Below, in pieces: positions 1 to 12,431 of a DNA stretch of 64,000 nucleotides. This stretch comes from Wolfiporia cocos. Lineage: Eukaryota; Basidiomycota; Agaricomycetes; Polyporales; Phaeolaceae. How positions within the stretch are numbered: position 1 is the first letter of the stretch; the number at the start of each line of letters is the position of its first letter. The stretch is taken from assembly GCA_029448655.1 (NCBI GenBank), contig JACCLO010000037.1, positions 46,497-110,496 on the forward strand, given 5' to 3'. Below the pieces are notes generated by a model. It saw only the letters and a program-made list of their open reading frames with translations, had not been told where the DNA came from and did no database searches. Position numbers and translations under genes: made by a program.

Positions 1-814
1 TCAGGTGATCATGGAGGTATCTAGGGCGCGACCGAGAGGAAACGTAAAGTGAGCGGGGCGCGCGCGCGTGCAGCGGCGCCCATACAACAATAAGAAAGGG
101 ATGTACAGTAGCCCCCCGGGCATATCCGTGACATTACCCCCCCTCTCAAAAAAAGTCGTCCCGACTTTCTACCTAGCTTCTACGGCGCTACATCCCCTGG
201 TCTTTGTTTGATACCCGGCCCATTCCTTACGACGTAGGATGGGGAGCGTCCGAGTAGGTGGACCGTCCACCGGTGGGAGAGCGGAGGAGGCGGTTTCGGT
301 ATCGGTTCGGCATTCGTCGCTGAGGTTACTGGGTTATTTTTTAGATGGGGTCCCCGTCGTCCCCGTGTGCCTCCGCTTGCCTAATCCCGCCATCGTCGTC
401 GCGGTAGTCCGTACTGAACCTTCGTCACTCTGGGACCGTCGGCGTGGGGTTGGGTAACCCTTGCGGGCCCCTTCGCATACCCACAGGTCAGAGGTTCTTG
501 GCTTGGCTCCTGCCGCCCAGGGGTATGGCCGCGCTGCGCTAGACCTCCACGCGCGCGCACATTTGGTTAATGGCGGCGGCGGGCCCTCAAACACGGCTTA
601 CGCTGGTTGACCCCGCTACCCTGTGTTCATGGGGGGCGGACTTACGTATTTCATTCCGTATGGTAGCTTCGCCTGGTGTAATGCTTCGTGGGGGCTCGTA
701 AGACTACGGACCGTCGGCGCTTCTACCGACGGCTGCCCCGCCGCATTGCCATGGCTACCTATACGTAGAAAACCCTCGGCCCCAACGCAGGTGGCGAAGG
801 AGGGGAGGTAAAAT

Positions 815-826
815 ATCTTTGAGATT
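815..826 (-). promoter_or_regulatory. Putative self-priming primer-binding site of the TRIM
   Basis: The 12 bases at 815-826 lie one base from the 5' LTR. They are the exact reverse complement of 1067-1078, which lies in the R region immediately after the LTR stem-loop. This is the geometry of Tf1-type self-primed LTR retrotransposons, where the start of the mRNA folds back as the primer for minus-strand DNA. No tRNA-complementary TGG-type site is seen next to the LTR. Confidence 0.6.
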
Positions 827-827
827 A

Positions 828-1405
828 TGTCACAAACTTACTGTTTGTGAGGACCTGCGCTGCAGGGGAATCCTAAAGTGCCTAGCGAGGCGTGTGTGCG
901 ACCGCGACAGCGGTGACCGAGTCGGCTGTACCAAGGGCAGCCCAACCCGAGGACTCCTAATCGGCGACGTAAGGTGGCGGCACACAGTCAAGCGCGACAA
1001 ATGAGGCCCCCGGGGCAGAGACGCATCACGCGCAGATAAGAAAGGGGCCTAAGCCCAAACGACTAGAATCTCAAAGATGGGGGAGTAAGCCCCCATCGCT
1101 GCAGTATAAGTACATGTGTTGGAACGCTAAGTATCTAGCCTGCCCTACAGACATGGCCCGTGCGCATGTAACGTAAGCGTGACCGTACAAGTAACGTAAC
1201 ATGTAACTATATGGTGACCTATCATGTGAGTACCTGGCACGCGCGCTGCCTGACTAGCGCGCGCCTACTGGGTCAGGTGATCATGGAGGTATCTAGGGCG
1301 CGACCGAGAGGAAACGTAAAGTGAGCGGGGCGCGCGCGCGTGCAGCGGCGCCCATACAACAATAAGAAAGGGATGTACAGTAGCCCCCCGGGCATATCCG
1401 TGACA
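828..1405 (-). repeat. 5' LTR of the TRIM (complete, 578 bp)
   Basis: It runs from TGTCACAAAC to CCGTGACA. On the minus strand it carries a TATA-like box (around 1105), then the R stem-loop at 1076-1097 (8-bp GC-rich stem, loop CTTACT in element sense), then the segment complementary to the primer site. The right end matches the truncated left LTR base for base over 133 bp. Confidence 0.8.
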
Positions 1406-2500
1406 TTTCTAAGCTACTTTACAAAGTAAGTAAGCTACTAGGAGCCGCCACTAAAACTACATATTTATCTACTTATTGACTGGGATACCAGGGTACCTGA
1501 AAGAGAGCTCATCATCAGCGATCAACGCTGAGTGGTCATGTCTAACACAAGAAGAACGGGGGCATGGTTAGGGGCGCCCTTGTCAGGACGCCGCGCGGAA
1601 TTTAGCCGACAGGTGTCTTCATCGAAGCGCGCGACTTCCTTCTAGAAAGAGAGTCGGTGACTGCCAGCGCTTGATAAGCTGGGTCACATGGTTGGGAATA
1701 GGATACACAGCCCATTTCCTCGTGGAGATGAGCTGGAAAGTGGTCGCAGTATTACACCGCGACCGGTCCGCGCTTTAGTGGTAAGGCTTGCCATCTATAG
1801 CCACCTGGGTGTCACATCAGGGCTAAAAAACCATCCGTCGATCTAAGATCGCGCATTCACGAGCGCTCCACACATCAAGGATGGTGGGCAACGCCGCATG
1901 CTTCCGGTGGGGCCCCAACTCGGTTTAACCCAGGCTCGCACACCGAGCTGCCCGTAGGACTTACGCTATTGGCTACCGCGAGTGACCTCGGCTGGTTTGG
2001 CCTTGCGAGCCGCACCACCTCACCACTTGGATTCCCCGAAGGAGATCCCAAGCGGGCCCCTTACGCCTGGGGGGCGGCTTTGGAAGATTCCCACACCCAA
2101 CTAAGGGAATACGCCGAAGCGCATATCCCTATGGGGATCCTACTGGTAGTGTTGGGTCCCTGAACAGGGATTGCCAAGACAGGGGGCTGCGCGCACACAG
2201 GCAGACGGTCCCCTTTTCCCAATAGGCGGGTCTCAACCGCTGGCACCAGCAACCTTGTCAGGAAGCCGGCGCCTCTCCTTAACCCTGGAGTCCGGGTTCG
2301 CAGGACGCATGCTGCTGATTAGGCAAGCAGCGCCCCACTGGGTGGCAGCAGGCCGCTAAGCCCGCCGCCGATGTATCCCAATCCGCAACCACGGAGCATA
2401 CATCCCCTTTGCAGGAGAGTAGCGGCCCCTGCGCTATCTCAGACACCTGTTGGAGGAAAAACCCAGGCGCCACCAGTTAAGGAGGCGCAGGGGGGTAGGT

Positions 2501-2512
2501 AGTTCTATTCTT
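2501..2512 (-). promoter_or_regulatory. Putative self-priming site of the array element
   Basis: The 12 bases AGTTCTATTCTT lie one base outside the LTR. They are the exact reverse complement of 2637-2648 in the LTR R region. The same pair recurs in the other two units (7460-7471 and 12419-12430). This fits Tf1-like self-priming. Confidence 0.6.
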
Positions 2513-2513
2513 A

Positions 2514-3607
2514 TGACACAGATGGCTCTGTGGGACTCACCAAGCCAGTATCCTGCGATGAACTAGGCGACTTAGGTGAGGAAGAGGTTATCAGACGCAG
2601 TAGGAGGTAGGAGGTTCTTCTACGGCGTACGCCGAGAAGAATAGAACTGAAGTTAAAGAGCGCTTGGCTCCTACTTATATACATTGTGTCGGGAGGGCAC
2701 GTGCTACTAGCTAGCGGTTGCCTTACCGGGTTATGTGGCTTTGCCAAGTGGCGAAGCTTTATCTTATCTGATGTTTAGTTACTCTATCTAGAATGGCCGT
2801 GGAAGGCCCTAATGGCCGACCCAATCGTAATAGAGGGATTATGTCTTATCTGTGATACTAACGCGGGCGCAGCCCGGGTATAGGTGAAGCCGGTTGCCGG
2901 ATACCTTGCGGCATAATGGCGATTGGCCGTGCTTCGTTGGATGACCAAGGCGAGACGCCGAGGTCGTTATGCCATTGGACGGGTAGTACCGTGGCATGTG
3001 TTACAGCCCGGTCCGGATGGTTACCGGGGCATGTATTGGTCTTAGCCGTGAGGCGAGGACCGGTGTTTGGGCAGCGCCGTGATGGCAGAAGCCCGGGACT
3101 TGGAGAACGCCGAGTCCGTGAGATGGCCGAGAAGGCCGAGCCTATAGCGATATTGCCTTGATGCTAATATAGTGCTATTTGGCCGTGTTGCCATTATTAT
3201 GCGAAGGCGTGGCGCGCCTGAGGTGCCATTGTGATCAAGGATCTTATGGCGGTGGGAAGCCGGGAAGGCCGACCCAATAGTACAAGGCCGCGAGGCACTG
3301 TTTGTACATGTGGACATTATTATGCGAGCGTGCCGCGCTCGGCCTATCATTATGATCTACGATCTATGACGTGGCTGGTCTTGCTCTGACGGGCGAGACC
3401 TTTATGACGTAGCTGTAACTATGCTATTGGACCGGAAGGTGCCGTAGCGTTATGTATGCTGGTCATGTGGTGATAAGCCCAGTTAAGAGCTTGTCGTGGT
3501 GGCAATGGGAGTTAACCCGTAGATAACTTGTAGTTAGACGTATAAATCCCAGGTAAATTGCTATAATCGTAGGAAAAATGCTGTAAGCCCCAGATAAATC
3601 TGTGACA
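2514..3607 (-). repeat. Array LTR copy 1
   Basis: It begins TGACACAGATGG and ends AAATCTGTGACA, the same terminal motifs as the other LTRs in the window. In element sense it holds a TATA-like box (around 2675) and an R-region hairpin at 2614-2647 containing the putative primer segment. The complement of a polypurine tract starts at 3608. Confidence 0.85.
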
Positions 3608-6600
3608 TTACCCCCGCTTTAGGTTTCATCGTCCCTGATGAAACTATTCCTCATTGTGTACGTCCCAAGAGCGGTATAACGCGTGATGACGAAGTGTCAA
3701 ATGCCGTTATGGTGCTGCTTCAATTTGTCAATTGAACAGGGATAAATGGGAGTTTCAGGACTTGTGGTGGAACCTGAGCGTGGAAGGCGATTTTATTCCT
3801 TATAGTGATTTGTAACGCGTGATAGCGAAGTGCTAAATGCCGTTACTAGCGATTATCAACGCGTGATGACCGAAAGGTCAAATGCCGTTGTTAGGGAGAT
3901 GTAGTCGTGTTACTAGAGTGTGCTGTCATTGTGCATGCGGATCCTAAGAGGAGGGACTCTCCTGTTATCGCTGAAGGTGTTCTAGTGCCTTTTCGCGACC
4001 TTGGTCGGATTATTGCTTTTGCTTATGACGTTACTCGTAGTAGAAGGCGATATGGAAATGGTCATCATATAGTGCCTTTGAATCTACTTGTAATCTGTAT
4101 CTCCAATAGCTTGCCAAGCGTATTAGAGGGTGCATTGTGTCGTTGTACGTATTTCGGATAGCATTGTGCGATATTCCTTAGAGTGAGGGCTTCACTGTTA
4201 GCTCTGGAGATTTTCTAGTGTCTCTTCGAGCCCTTGGGCGGATATGTTGCTTATGCGTAGTACCCATTGAGTGTGACATAGCGGTGCTTTTTCGACGTCT
4301 ATTGCCTAGCGGTGAATGGGATTGCAAGTTCCTTCGTTCGCGTGGCGGGTGTCTTAGGCTTTGTGCTTGTACAGGGGTAATCCTACTTTGTACGACTTAT
4401 GCGGTTTGAACGGTTATTAAAGGGCGTCGCCTTATGAACGTTTATGAGGCGTCGCCTCCCTAGTATCGCAAGTACTAAGCGTGTGACATTTGTCAATGCC
4501 CATTTGTTACAGGGGTTGTGTCCCCTAGTTAGATTGCTTCTACGTAGCGATCTCTTCGGAGTCGTAAGTTCCGGAATGAAGCTGTGCCTTCGTTGTTGTA
4601 TGCACTTATTTATTAACGAGTAGGCTTCTCGTGTAAAACCCCATAGTATAAGTACTAATCATTGTGCATTATGGTCAATGCTTATGATTGTATTCCCTGA
4701 TACTGTAGTGTCGTTGCCGTAGTGAGGCCTTATTGGGTAACCGTGAGAACATACATCCTTGTCAGGAGTTGTCTCGTATAGGTGTATCCCGTAAGGGCTG
4801 AAGTCCCATGGTGGCGATGACGGTAGTTTCCAATGTGCTTGTATGTCGTTAAAGTCGTTCTTCGATTGAGTATGACATTGTAAGCGTGGGAACTGGGATG
4901 ATCGTTGGGGAAGGGTATATTTCGCTATTGGATAGATAGCTACTATATTCCTATTACAGGGTTGTCGTCCATATACGAATAGGACAGTACGAGCATGAAT
5001 GAGGGTAATCGGGCCTCTTAGTGCATGTCGTTTGTTGCTTTAATGACCGTAAGGTTCATTTGTAAGCGTGGGATAGTGGACTTGTTAAGGTCCTAGGTGC
5101 GAAATTAGGGTTTCCACCCCCTCTTTCACGTTTGATCTCCCGATCAAACCTATCCAGATGGTTTTGGTTTTTAAAGAGGTTAAACCGCCTCTATACCCAG
5201 ATAAGGGTGGGTGGATGTGGGCCGAAGGTATTCTTGACGTATATCCATATACGGCTGTATCCAGTGTAGTCGCTCGCATATGCGACCAGATTTTTATACT
5301 AAGGTTTCCAAGCCCTAGTTTGTCGGAATCGAAGGGTTTTCCAGGCCCATATTCGATGTAGTGACGAGATGTAATCCTTTCTTGACGTAAGGATACAGAT
5401 CCGGATTTATTTATTACGCGTCTCGACGGCGTAGGTTTCCGTAAACCAAGCAATTAAATGATAACCGATTGCCAAATCGGCTTGATTGAATTAATAAGGG
5501 GGACTCCCTTGTTATCTCTGGAAGTTTTCGAGTGCTTCTTCGAGACCTTTTGCGGACGATCGCATTGAGTTGCTAAGGTGTATTTTTCGAATTCGGTTAT
5601 TCTCCCCACAGAGAAAAGTTGAATCGAAGTGAAATCAAAAGTGAGGTAGCTAGCCTCGTGACGAATTTTGCGATTGGCGTGCGAAATTGTCGACTTCAAT
5701 ACAGGGGGGGACCGGTTGGAAACCGGTGTAGATTCGGCGATTGTGCGAGAATGCCGAATGAAGTGTGATTCTAGAAGCCTTGCGGCCTCCGCTACACTTC
5801 AAGGGAACGCGTATTAATAGCGTGTGTCCCTTGTTTTCCTTTCCTCTAACCCAGATTGCAAGATTCAATGAAGTAATCTTGTTGCGATCTGTTTGTACAT
5901 GGGTGGCTGGTGGAAACAGCGCTGTACCCAATTATTTATAGACGCTTGTCAGACGTCTCTTCCCAATCGGATGGTAATTTCCTTGTCAGGAATTCCATTA
6001 CCAAAAGGGGTGCCCCCGTTCTAAGGTTCTTTGTGACATGTGACCAAATGACAGATGCTCAATAACCCGAATCCCCTTTTCAGGAGCGAAGACCGAAGTC
6101 AAACGGGCGCCGATAGATTAAGAATCTTAATCGACTTGGTACTTAGGCATTCCCATAGTAATAATAGTTATAAGCATATGTTTGCCAAGCGTACGCGATC
6201 CTACGTCGAGTAAGGTACTAGTATCGTTTTTCGATTGACTTATTGTACCTAAGACGTAAAAGGTTGCTTTATATGTACATAAGCGACCTTAACCAGGCTA
6301 GATAACCTGGGAACCAGCAGGTGACGCAGGATTTCCAGAGGCGAATACAAATGCTATTGGACGGTTTCTAAGCTACTTTACAAAGTAAGTAAGCTACTAG
6401 GAGCCGCCACTAAAACTACATATTTATCTACTTATTGACTGGGATACCAGGGTACCTGAAAGAGAGCTCATCATCAGCGATCAACGCTGAGTGGTCATGT
6501 CTAACACAAGAAGAACGGGGGCATGGTTAGGGGCGCCCTTGTCAGGACGCCGCGCGGAATTTAGCCGACAGGTGTCTTCATCGAAGCGCGCGACTTCCTT

Positions 6601-7472
6601 CTAGAAAGAGAGTCGGTGACTGCCAGCGCTTGATAAGCTGGGTCACATGGTTGGGAATAGGATACACAGCCCATTTCCTCGTGGAGATGAGCTGGAAAGT
6701 GGTCGCAGTATTACACCGCGACCGGTCCGCGCTTTAGTGGTAAGGCTTGCCATCTATAGCCACCTGGGTGTCACATCAGGGCTAAAAAACCATCCGTCGA
6801 TCTAAGATCGCGCATTCACGAGCGCTCCACACATCAAGGATGGTGGGCAACGCCGCATGCTTCCGGTGGGGCCCCAACTCGGTTTAACCCAGGCTCGCAC
6901 ACCGAGCTGCCCGTAGGACTTACGCTATTGGCTACCGCGAGTGACCTCGGCTGGTTTGGCCTTGCGAGCCGCACCACCTCACCACTTGGATTCCCCGAAG
7001 GAGATCCCAAGCGGGCCCCTTACGCCTGGGGGGCGGCTTTGGAAGATTCCCACACCCAACTAAGGGAATACGCCGAAGCGCATATCCCTATGGGGATCCT
7101 ACTGGTAGTGTTGGGTCCCTGAACAGGGATTGCCAAGACAGGGGGCTGCGCGCACACAGGCAGACGGTCCCCTTTTCCCAATAGGCGGGTCTCAACCGCT
7201 GGCACCAGCAACCTTGTCAGGAAGCCGGCGCCTCTCCTTAACCCTGGAGTCCGGGTTCGCAGGACGCATGCTGCTGATTAGGCAAGCAGCGCCCCACTGG
7301 GTGGCAGCAGGCCGCTAAGCCCGCCGCCGATGTATCCCAATCCGCAACCACGGAGCATACATCCCCTTTGCAGGAGAGTAGCGGCCCCTGCGCTATCTCA
7401 GACACCTGTTGGAGGAAAAACCCAGGCGCCACCAGTTAAGGAGGCGCAGGGGGGTAGGTAGTTCTATTCTTA
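3608..7472 (-). other. Non-coding internal region of array unit 1
   Basis: These 3865 bp contain only short frames with no recognisable domain. Small palindromes are frequent (for example 5971-6002, 6116-6133 and 6251-6288), as are three related hairpin repeats near the polypurine end. I see no protease, RT, RNase H or integrase motif on either strand. The region would need proteins in trans. Confidence 0.7.
3678..3889. repeat. Three structured 31-32-nt repeats
   Basis: Copies lie at 3678-3708, 3814-3844 and 3858-3889. All start AACGCGTGAT and end ATGCCGTT, so the outer AACG and CGTT can pair. The inner stems differ but still pair: TGAC/GTCA, TAGC/GCTA and TGACC/GGTCA, around GAAGT or GAAA loops. 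They recur in unit 2 at 8637-8848. The paired changes suggest selection on structure. Confidence 0.6.
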
Positions 7473-8566
7473 TGACACAGATGGCTCTGTGGGACTCACC
7501 AAGCCAGTATCCTGCGATGAACTAGGCGACTTAGGTGAGGAAGAGGTTATCAGACGCAGTAGGAGGTAGGAGGTTCTTCTACGGCGTACGCCGAGAAGAA
7601 TAGAACTGAAGTTAAAGAGCGCTTGGCTCCTACTTATATACATTGTGTCGGGAGGGCACGTGCTACTAGCTAGCGGTTGCCTTACCGGGTTATGTGGCTT
7701 TGCCAAGTGGCGAAGCTTTATCTTATCTGATGTTTAGTTACTCTATCTAGAATGGCCGTGGAAGGCCCTAATGGCCGACCCAATCGTAATAGAGGGATTA
7801 TGTCTTATCTGTGATACTAACGCGGGCGCAGCCCGGGTATAGGTGAAGCCGGTTGCCGGATACCTTGCGGCATAATGGCGATTGGCCGTGCTTCGTTGGA
7901 TGACCAAGGCGAGACGCCGAGGTCGTTATGCCATTGGACGGGTAGTACCGTGGCATGTGTTACAGCCCGGTCCGGATGGTTACCGGGGCATGTATTGGTC
8001 TTAGCCGTGAGGCGAGGACCGGTGTTTGGGCAGCGCCGTGATGGCAGAAGCCCGGGACTTGGAGAACGCCGAGTCCGTGAGATGGCCGAGAAGGCCGAGC
8101 CTATAGCGATATTGCCTTGATGCTAATATAGTGCTATTTGGCCGTGTTGCCATTATTATGCGAAGGCGTGGCGCGCCTGAGGTGCCATTGTGATCAAGGA
8201 TCTTATGGCGGTGGGAAGCCGGGAAGGCCGACCCAATAGTACAAGGCCGCGAGGCACTGTTTGTACATGTGGACATTATTATGCGAGCGTGCCGCGCTCG
8301 GCCTATCATTATGATCTACGATCTATGACGTGGCTGGTCTTGCTCTGACGGGCGAGACCTTTATGACGTAGCTGTAACTATGCTATTGGACCGGAAGGTG
8401 CCGTAGCGTTATGTATGCTGGTCATGTGGTGATAAGCCCAGTTAAGAGCTTGTCGTGGTGGCAATGGGAGTTAACCCGTAGATAACTTGTAGTTAGACGT
8501 ATAAATCCCAGGTAAATTGCTATAATCGTAGGAAAAATGCTGTAAGCCCCAGATAAATCTGTGACA
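7473..8566 (-). repeat. Array LTR copy 2 (shared by two units)
   Basis: It is the same 1094-bp LTR displaced by 4959 bp. It serves as the 5' LTR of the unit to its left and the 3' LTR of the unit to its right. No difference from copy 1 was noticed. Confidence 0.85.
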
Positions 8567-11500
8567 TTACCCCCGCTTTAGGTTTCATCGTCCCTGATGA
8601 AACTATTCCTCATTGTGTACGTCCCAAGAGCGGTATAACGCGTGATGACGAAGTGTCAAATGCCGTTATGGTGCTGCTTCAATTTGTCAATTGAACAGGG
8701 ATAAATGGGAGTTTCAGGACTTGTGGTGGAACCTGAGCGTGGAAGGCGATTTTATTCCTTATAGTGATTTGTAACGCGTGATAGCGAAGTGCTAAATGCC
8801 GTTACTAGCGATTATCAACGCGTGATGACCGAAAGGTCAAATGCCGTTGTTAGGGAGATGTAGTCGTGTTACTAGAGTGTGCTGTCATTGTGCATGCGGA
8901 TCCTAAGAGGAGGGACTCTCCTGTTATCGCTGAAGGTGTTCTAGTGCCTTTTCGCGACCTTGGTCGGATTATTGCTTTTGCTTATGACGTTACTCGTAGT
9001 AGAAGGCGATATGGAAATGGTCATCATATAGTGCCTTTGAATCTACTTGTAATCTGTATCTCCAATAGCTTGCCAAGCGTATTAGAGGGTGCATTGTGTC
9101 GTTGTACGTATTTCGGATAGCATTGTGCGATATTCCTTAGAGTGAGGGCTTCACTGTTAGCTCTGGAGATTTTCTAGTGTCTCTTCGAGCCCTTGGGCGG
9201 ATATGTTGCTTATGCGTAGTACCCATTGAGTGTGACATAGCGGTGCTTTTTCGACGTCTATTGCCTAGCGGTGAATGGGATTGCAAGTTCCTTCGTTCGC
9301 GTGGCGGGTGTCTTAGGCTTTGTGCTTGTACAGGGGTAATCCTACTTTGTACGACTTATGCGGTTTGAACGGTTATTAAAGGGCGTCGCCTTATGAACGT
9401 TTATGAGGCGTCGCCTCCCTAGTATCGCAAGTACTAAGCGTGTGACATTTGTCAATGCCCATTTGTTACAGGGGTTGTGTCCCCTAGTTAGATTGCTTCT
9501 ACGTAGCGATCTCTTCGGAGTCGTAAGTTCCGGAATGAAGCTGTGCCTTCGTTGTTGTATGCACTTATTTATTAACGAGTAGGCTTCTCGTGTAAAACCC
9601 CATAGTATAAGTACTAATCATTGTGCATTATGGTCAATGCTTATGATTGTATTCCCTGATACTGTAGTGTCGTTGCCGTAGTGAGGCCTTATTGGGTAAC
9701 CGTGAGAACATACATCCTTGTCAGGAGTTGTCTCGTATAGGTGTATCCCGTAAGGGCTGAAGTCCCATGGTGGCGATGACGGTAGTTTCCAATGTGCTTG
9801 TATGTCGTTAAAGTCGTTCTTCGATTGAGTATGACATTGTAAGCGTGGGAACTGGGATGATCGTTGGGGAAGGGTATATTTCGCTATTGGATAGATAGCT
9901 ACTATATTCCTATTACAGGGTTGTCGTCCATATACGAATAGGACAGTACGAGCATGAATGAGGGTAATCGGGCCTCTTAGTGCATGTCGTTTGTTGCTTT
10001 AATGACCGTAAGGTTCATTTGTAAGCGTGGGATAGTGGACTTGTTAAGGTCCTAGGTGCGAAATTAGGGTTTCCACCCCCTCTTTCACGTTTGATCTCCC
10101 GATCAAACCTATCCAGATGGTTTTGGTTTTTAAAGAGGTTAAACCGCCTCTATACCCAGATAAGGGTGGGTGGATGTGGGCCGAAGGTATTCTTGACGTA
10201 TATCCATATACGGCTGTATCCAGTGTAGTCGCTCGCATATGCGACCAGATTTTTATACTAAGGTTTCCAAGCCCTAGTTTGTCGGAATCGAAGGGTTTTC
10301 CAGGCCCATATTCGATGTAGTGACGAGATGTAATCCTTTCTTGACGTAAGGATACAGATCCGGATTTATTTATTACGCGTCTCGACGGCGTAGGTTTCCG
10401 TAAACCAAGCAATTAAATGATAACCGATTGCCAAATCGGCTTGATTGAATTAATAAGGGGGACTCCCTTGTTATCTCTGGAAGTTTTCGAGTGCTTCTTC
10501 GAGACCTTTTGCGGACGATCGCATTGAGTTGCTAAGGTGTATTTTTCGAATTCGGTTATTCTCCCCACAGAGAAAAGTTGAATCGAAGTGAAATCAAAAG
10601 TGAGGTAGCTAGCCTCGTGACGAATTTTGCGATTGGCGTGCGAAATTGTCGACTTCAATACAGGGGGGGACCGGTTGGAAACCGGTGTAGATTCGGCGAT
10701 TGTGCGAGAATGCCGAATGAAGTGTGATTCTAGAAGCCTTGCGGCCTCCGCTACACTTCAAGGGAACGCGTATTAATAGCGTGTGTCCCTTGTTTTCCTT
10801 TCCTCTAACCCAGATTGCAAGATTCAATGAAGTAATCTTGTTGCGATCTGTTTGTACATGGGTGGCTGGTGGAAACAGCGCTGTACCCAATTATTTATAG
10901 ACGCTTGTCAGACGTCTCTTCCCAATCGGATGGTAATTTCCTTGTCAGGAATTCCATTACCAAAAGGGGTGCCCCCGTTCTAAGGTTCTTTGTGACATGT
11001 GACCAAATGACAGATGCTCAATAACCCGAATCCCCTTTTCAGGAGCGAAGACCGAAGTCAAACGGGCGCCGATAGATTAAGAATCTTAATCGACTTGGTA
11101 CTTAGGCATTCCCATAGTAATAATAGTTATAAGCATATGTTTGCCAAGCGTACGCGATCCTACGTCGAGTAAGGTACTAGTATCGTTTTTCGATTGACTT
11201 ATTGTACCTAAGACGTAAAAGGTTGCTTTATATGTACATAAGCGACCTTAACCAGGCTAGATAACCTGGGAACCAGCAGGTGACGCAGGATTTCCAGAGG
11301 CGAATACAAATGCTATTGGACGGTTTCTAAGCTACTTTACAAAGTAAGTAAGCTACTAGGAGCCGCCACTAAAACTACATATTTATCTACTTATTGACTG
11401 GGATACCAGGGTACCTGAAAGAGAGCTCATCATCAGCGATCAACGCTGAGTGGTCATGTCTAACACAAGAAGAACGGGGGCATGGTTAGGGGCGCCCTTG

Positions 11501-12431
11501 TCAGGACGCCGCGCGGAATTTAGCCGACAGGTGTCTTCATCGAAGCGCGCGACTTCCTTCTAGAAAGAGAGTCGGTGACTGCCAGCGCTTGATAAGCTGG
11601 GTCACATGGTTGGGAATAGGATACACAGCCCATTTCCTCGTGGAGATGAGCTGGAAAGTGGTCGCAGTATTACACCGCGACCGGTCCGCGCTTTAGTGGT
11701 AAGGCTTGCCATCTATAGCCACCTGGGTGTCACATCAGGGCTAAAAAACCATCCGTCGATCTAAGATCGCGCATTCACGAGCGCTCCACACATCAAGGAT
11801 GGTGGGCAACGCCGCATGCTTCCGGTGGGGCCCCAACTCGGTTTAACCCAGGCTCGCACACCGAGCTGCCCGTAGGACTTACGCTATTGGCTACCGCGAG
11901 TGACCTCGGCTGGTTTGGCCTTGCGAGCCGCACCACCTCACCACTTGGATTCCCCGAAGGAGATCCCAAGCGGGCCCCTTACGCCTGGGGGGCGGCTTTG
12001 GAAGATTCCCACACCCAACTAAGGGAATACGCCGAAGCGCATATCCCTATGGGGATCCTACTGGTAGTGTTGGGTCCCTGAACAGGGATTGCCAAGACAG
12101 GGGGCTGCGCGCACACAGGCAGACGGTCCCCTTTTCCCAATAGGCGGGTCTCAACCGCTGGCACCAGCAACCTTGTCAGGAAGCCGGCGCCTCTCCTTAA
12201 CCCTGGAGTCCGGGTTCGCAGGACGCATGCTGCTGATTAGGCAAGCAGCGCCCCACTGGGTGGCAGCAGGCCGCTAAGCCCGCCGCCGATGTATCCCAAT
12301 CCGCAACCACGGAGCATACATCCCCTTTGCAGGAGAGTAGCGGCCCCTGCGCTATCTCAGACACCTGTTGGAGGAAAAACCCAGGCGCCACCAGTTAAGG
12401 AGGCGCAGGGGGGTAGGTAGTTCTATTCTTA
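8567..12431 (-). other. Non-coding internal region of array unit 2
   Basis: This is a repeat of 3608-7472 displaced by 4959 bp, with the same short frames and palindromes. I see no coding capacity. Confidence 0.7.

Larger units (their letters stand above)
1..1405 (-). mobile_element. TRIM-like miniature LTR retrotransposon (left LTR cut by window edge)
   Basis: Positions 1-133 repeat 1273-1405 exactly, with an offset of 1272. This gives two copies of an LTR end flanking a 694-bp internal region (134-827). The complete right LTR is 828-1405 (578 bp). Orientation is minus: the sequence after the left LTR (TTACCCCCCCTCTC) is the complement of a polypurine tract, as in the other elements here. 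The internal part has no long open frame and no gag or pol similarity, so I call it a non-autonomous TRIM. The five bases after the right LTR (TTTCT, 1406-1410) begin exactly where identity with the downstream array starts, so it most likely inserted into that array with a TTTCT duplication. The left flank is outside the window. Confidence 0.75.

Noticed and set aside
1406..2513. LTR of about 2.2 kb starting at 1406
   Set aside because: The apparent start at 1406 is only the TRIM insertion point. The true LTR start is the TGACACAG at 2514, supported by the primer site just outside it.
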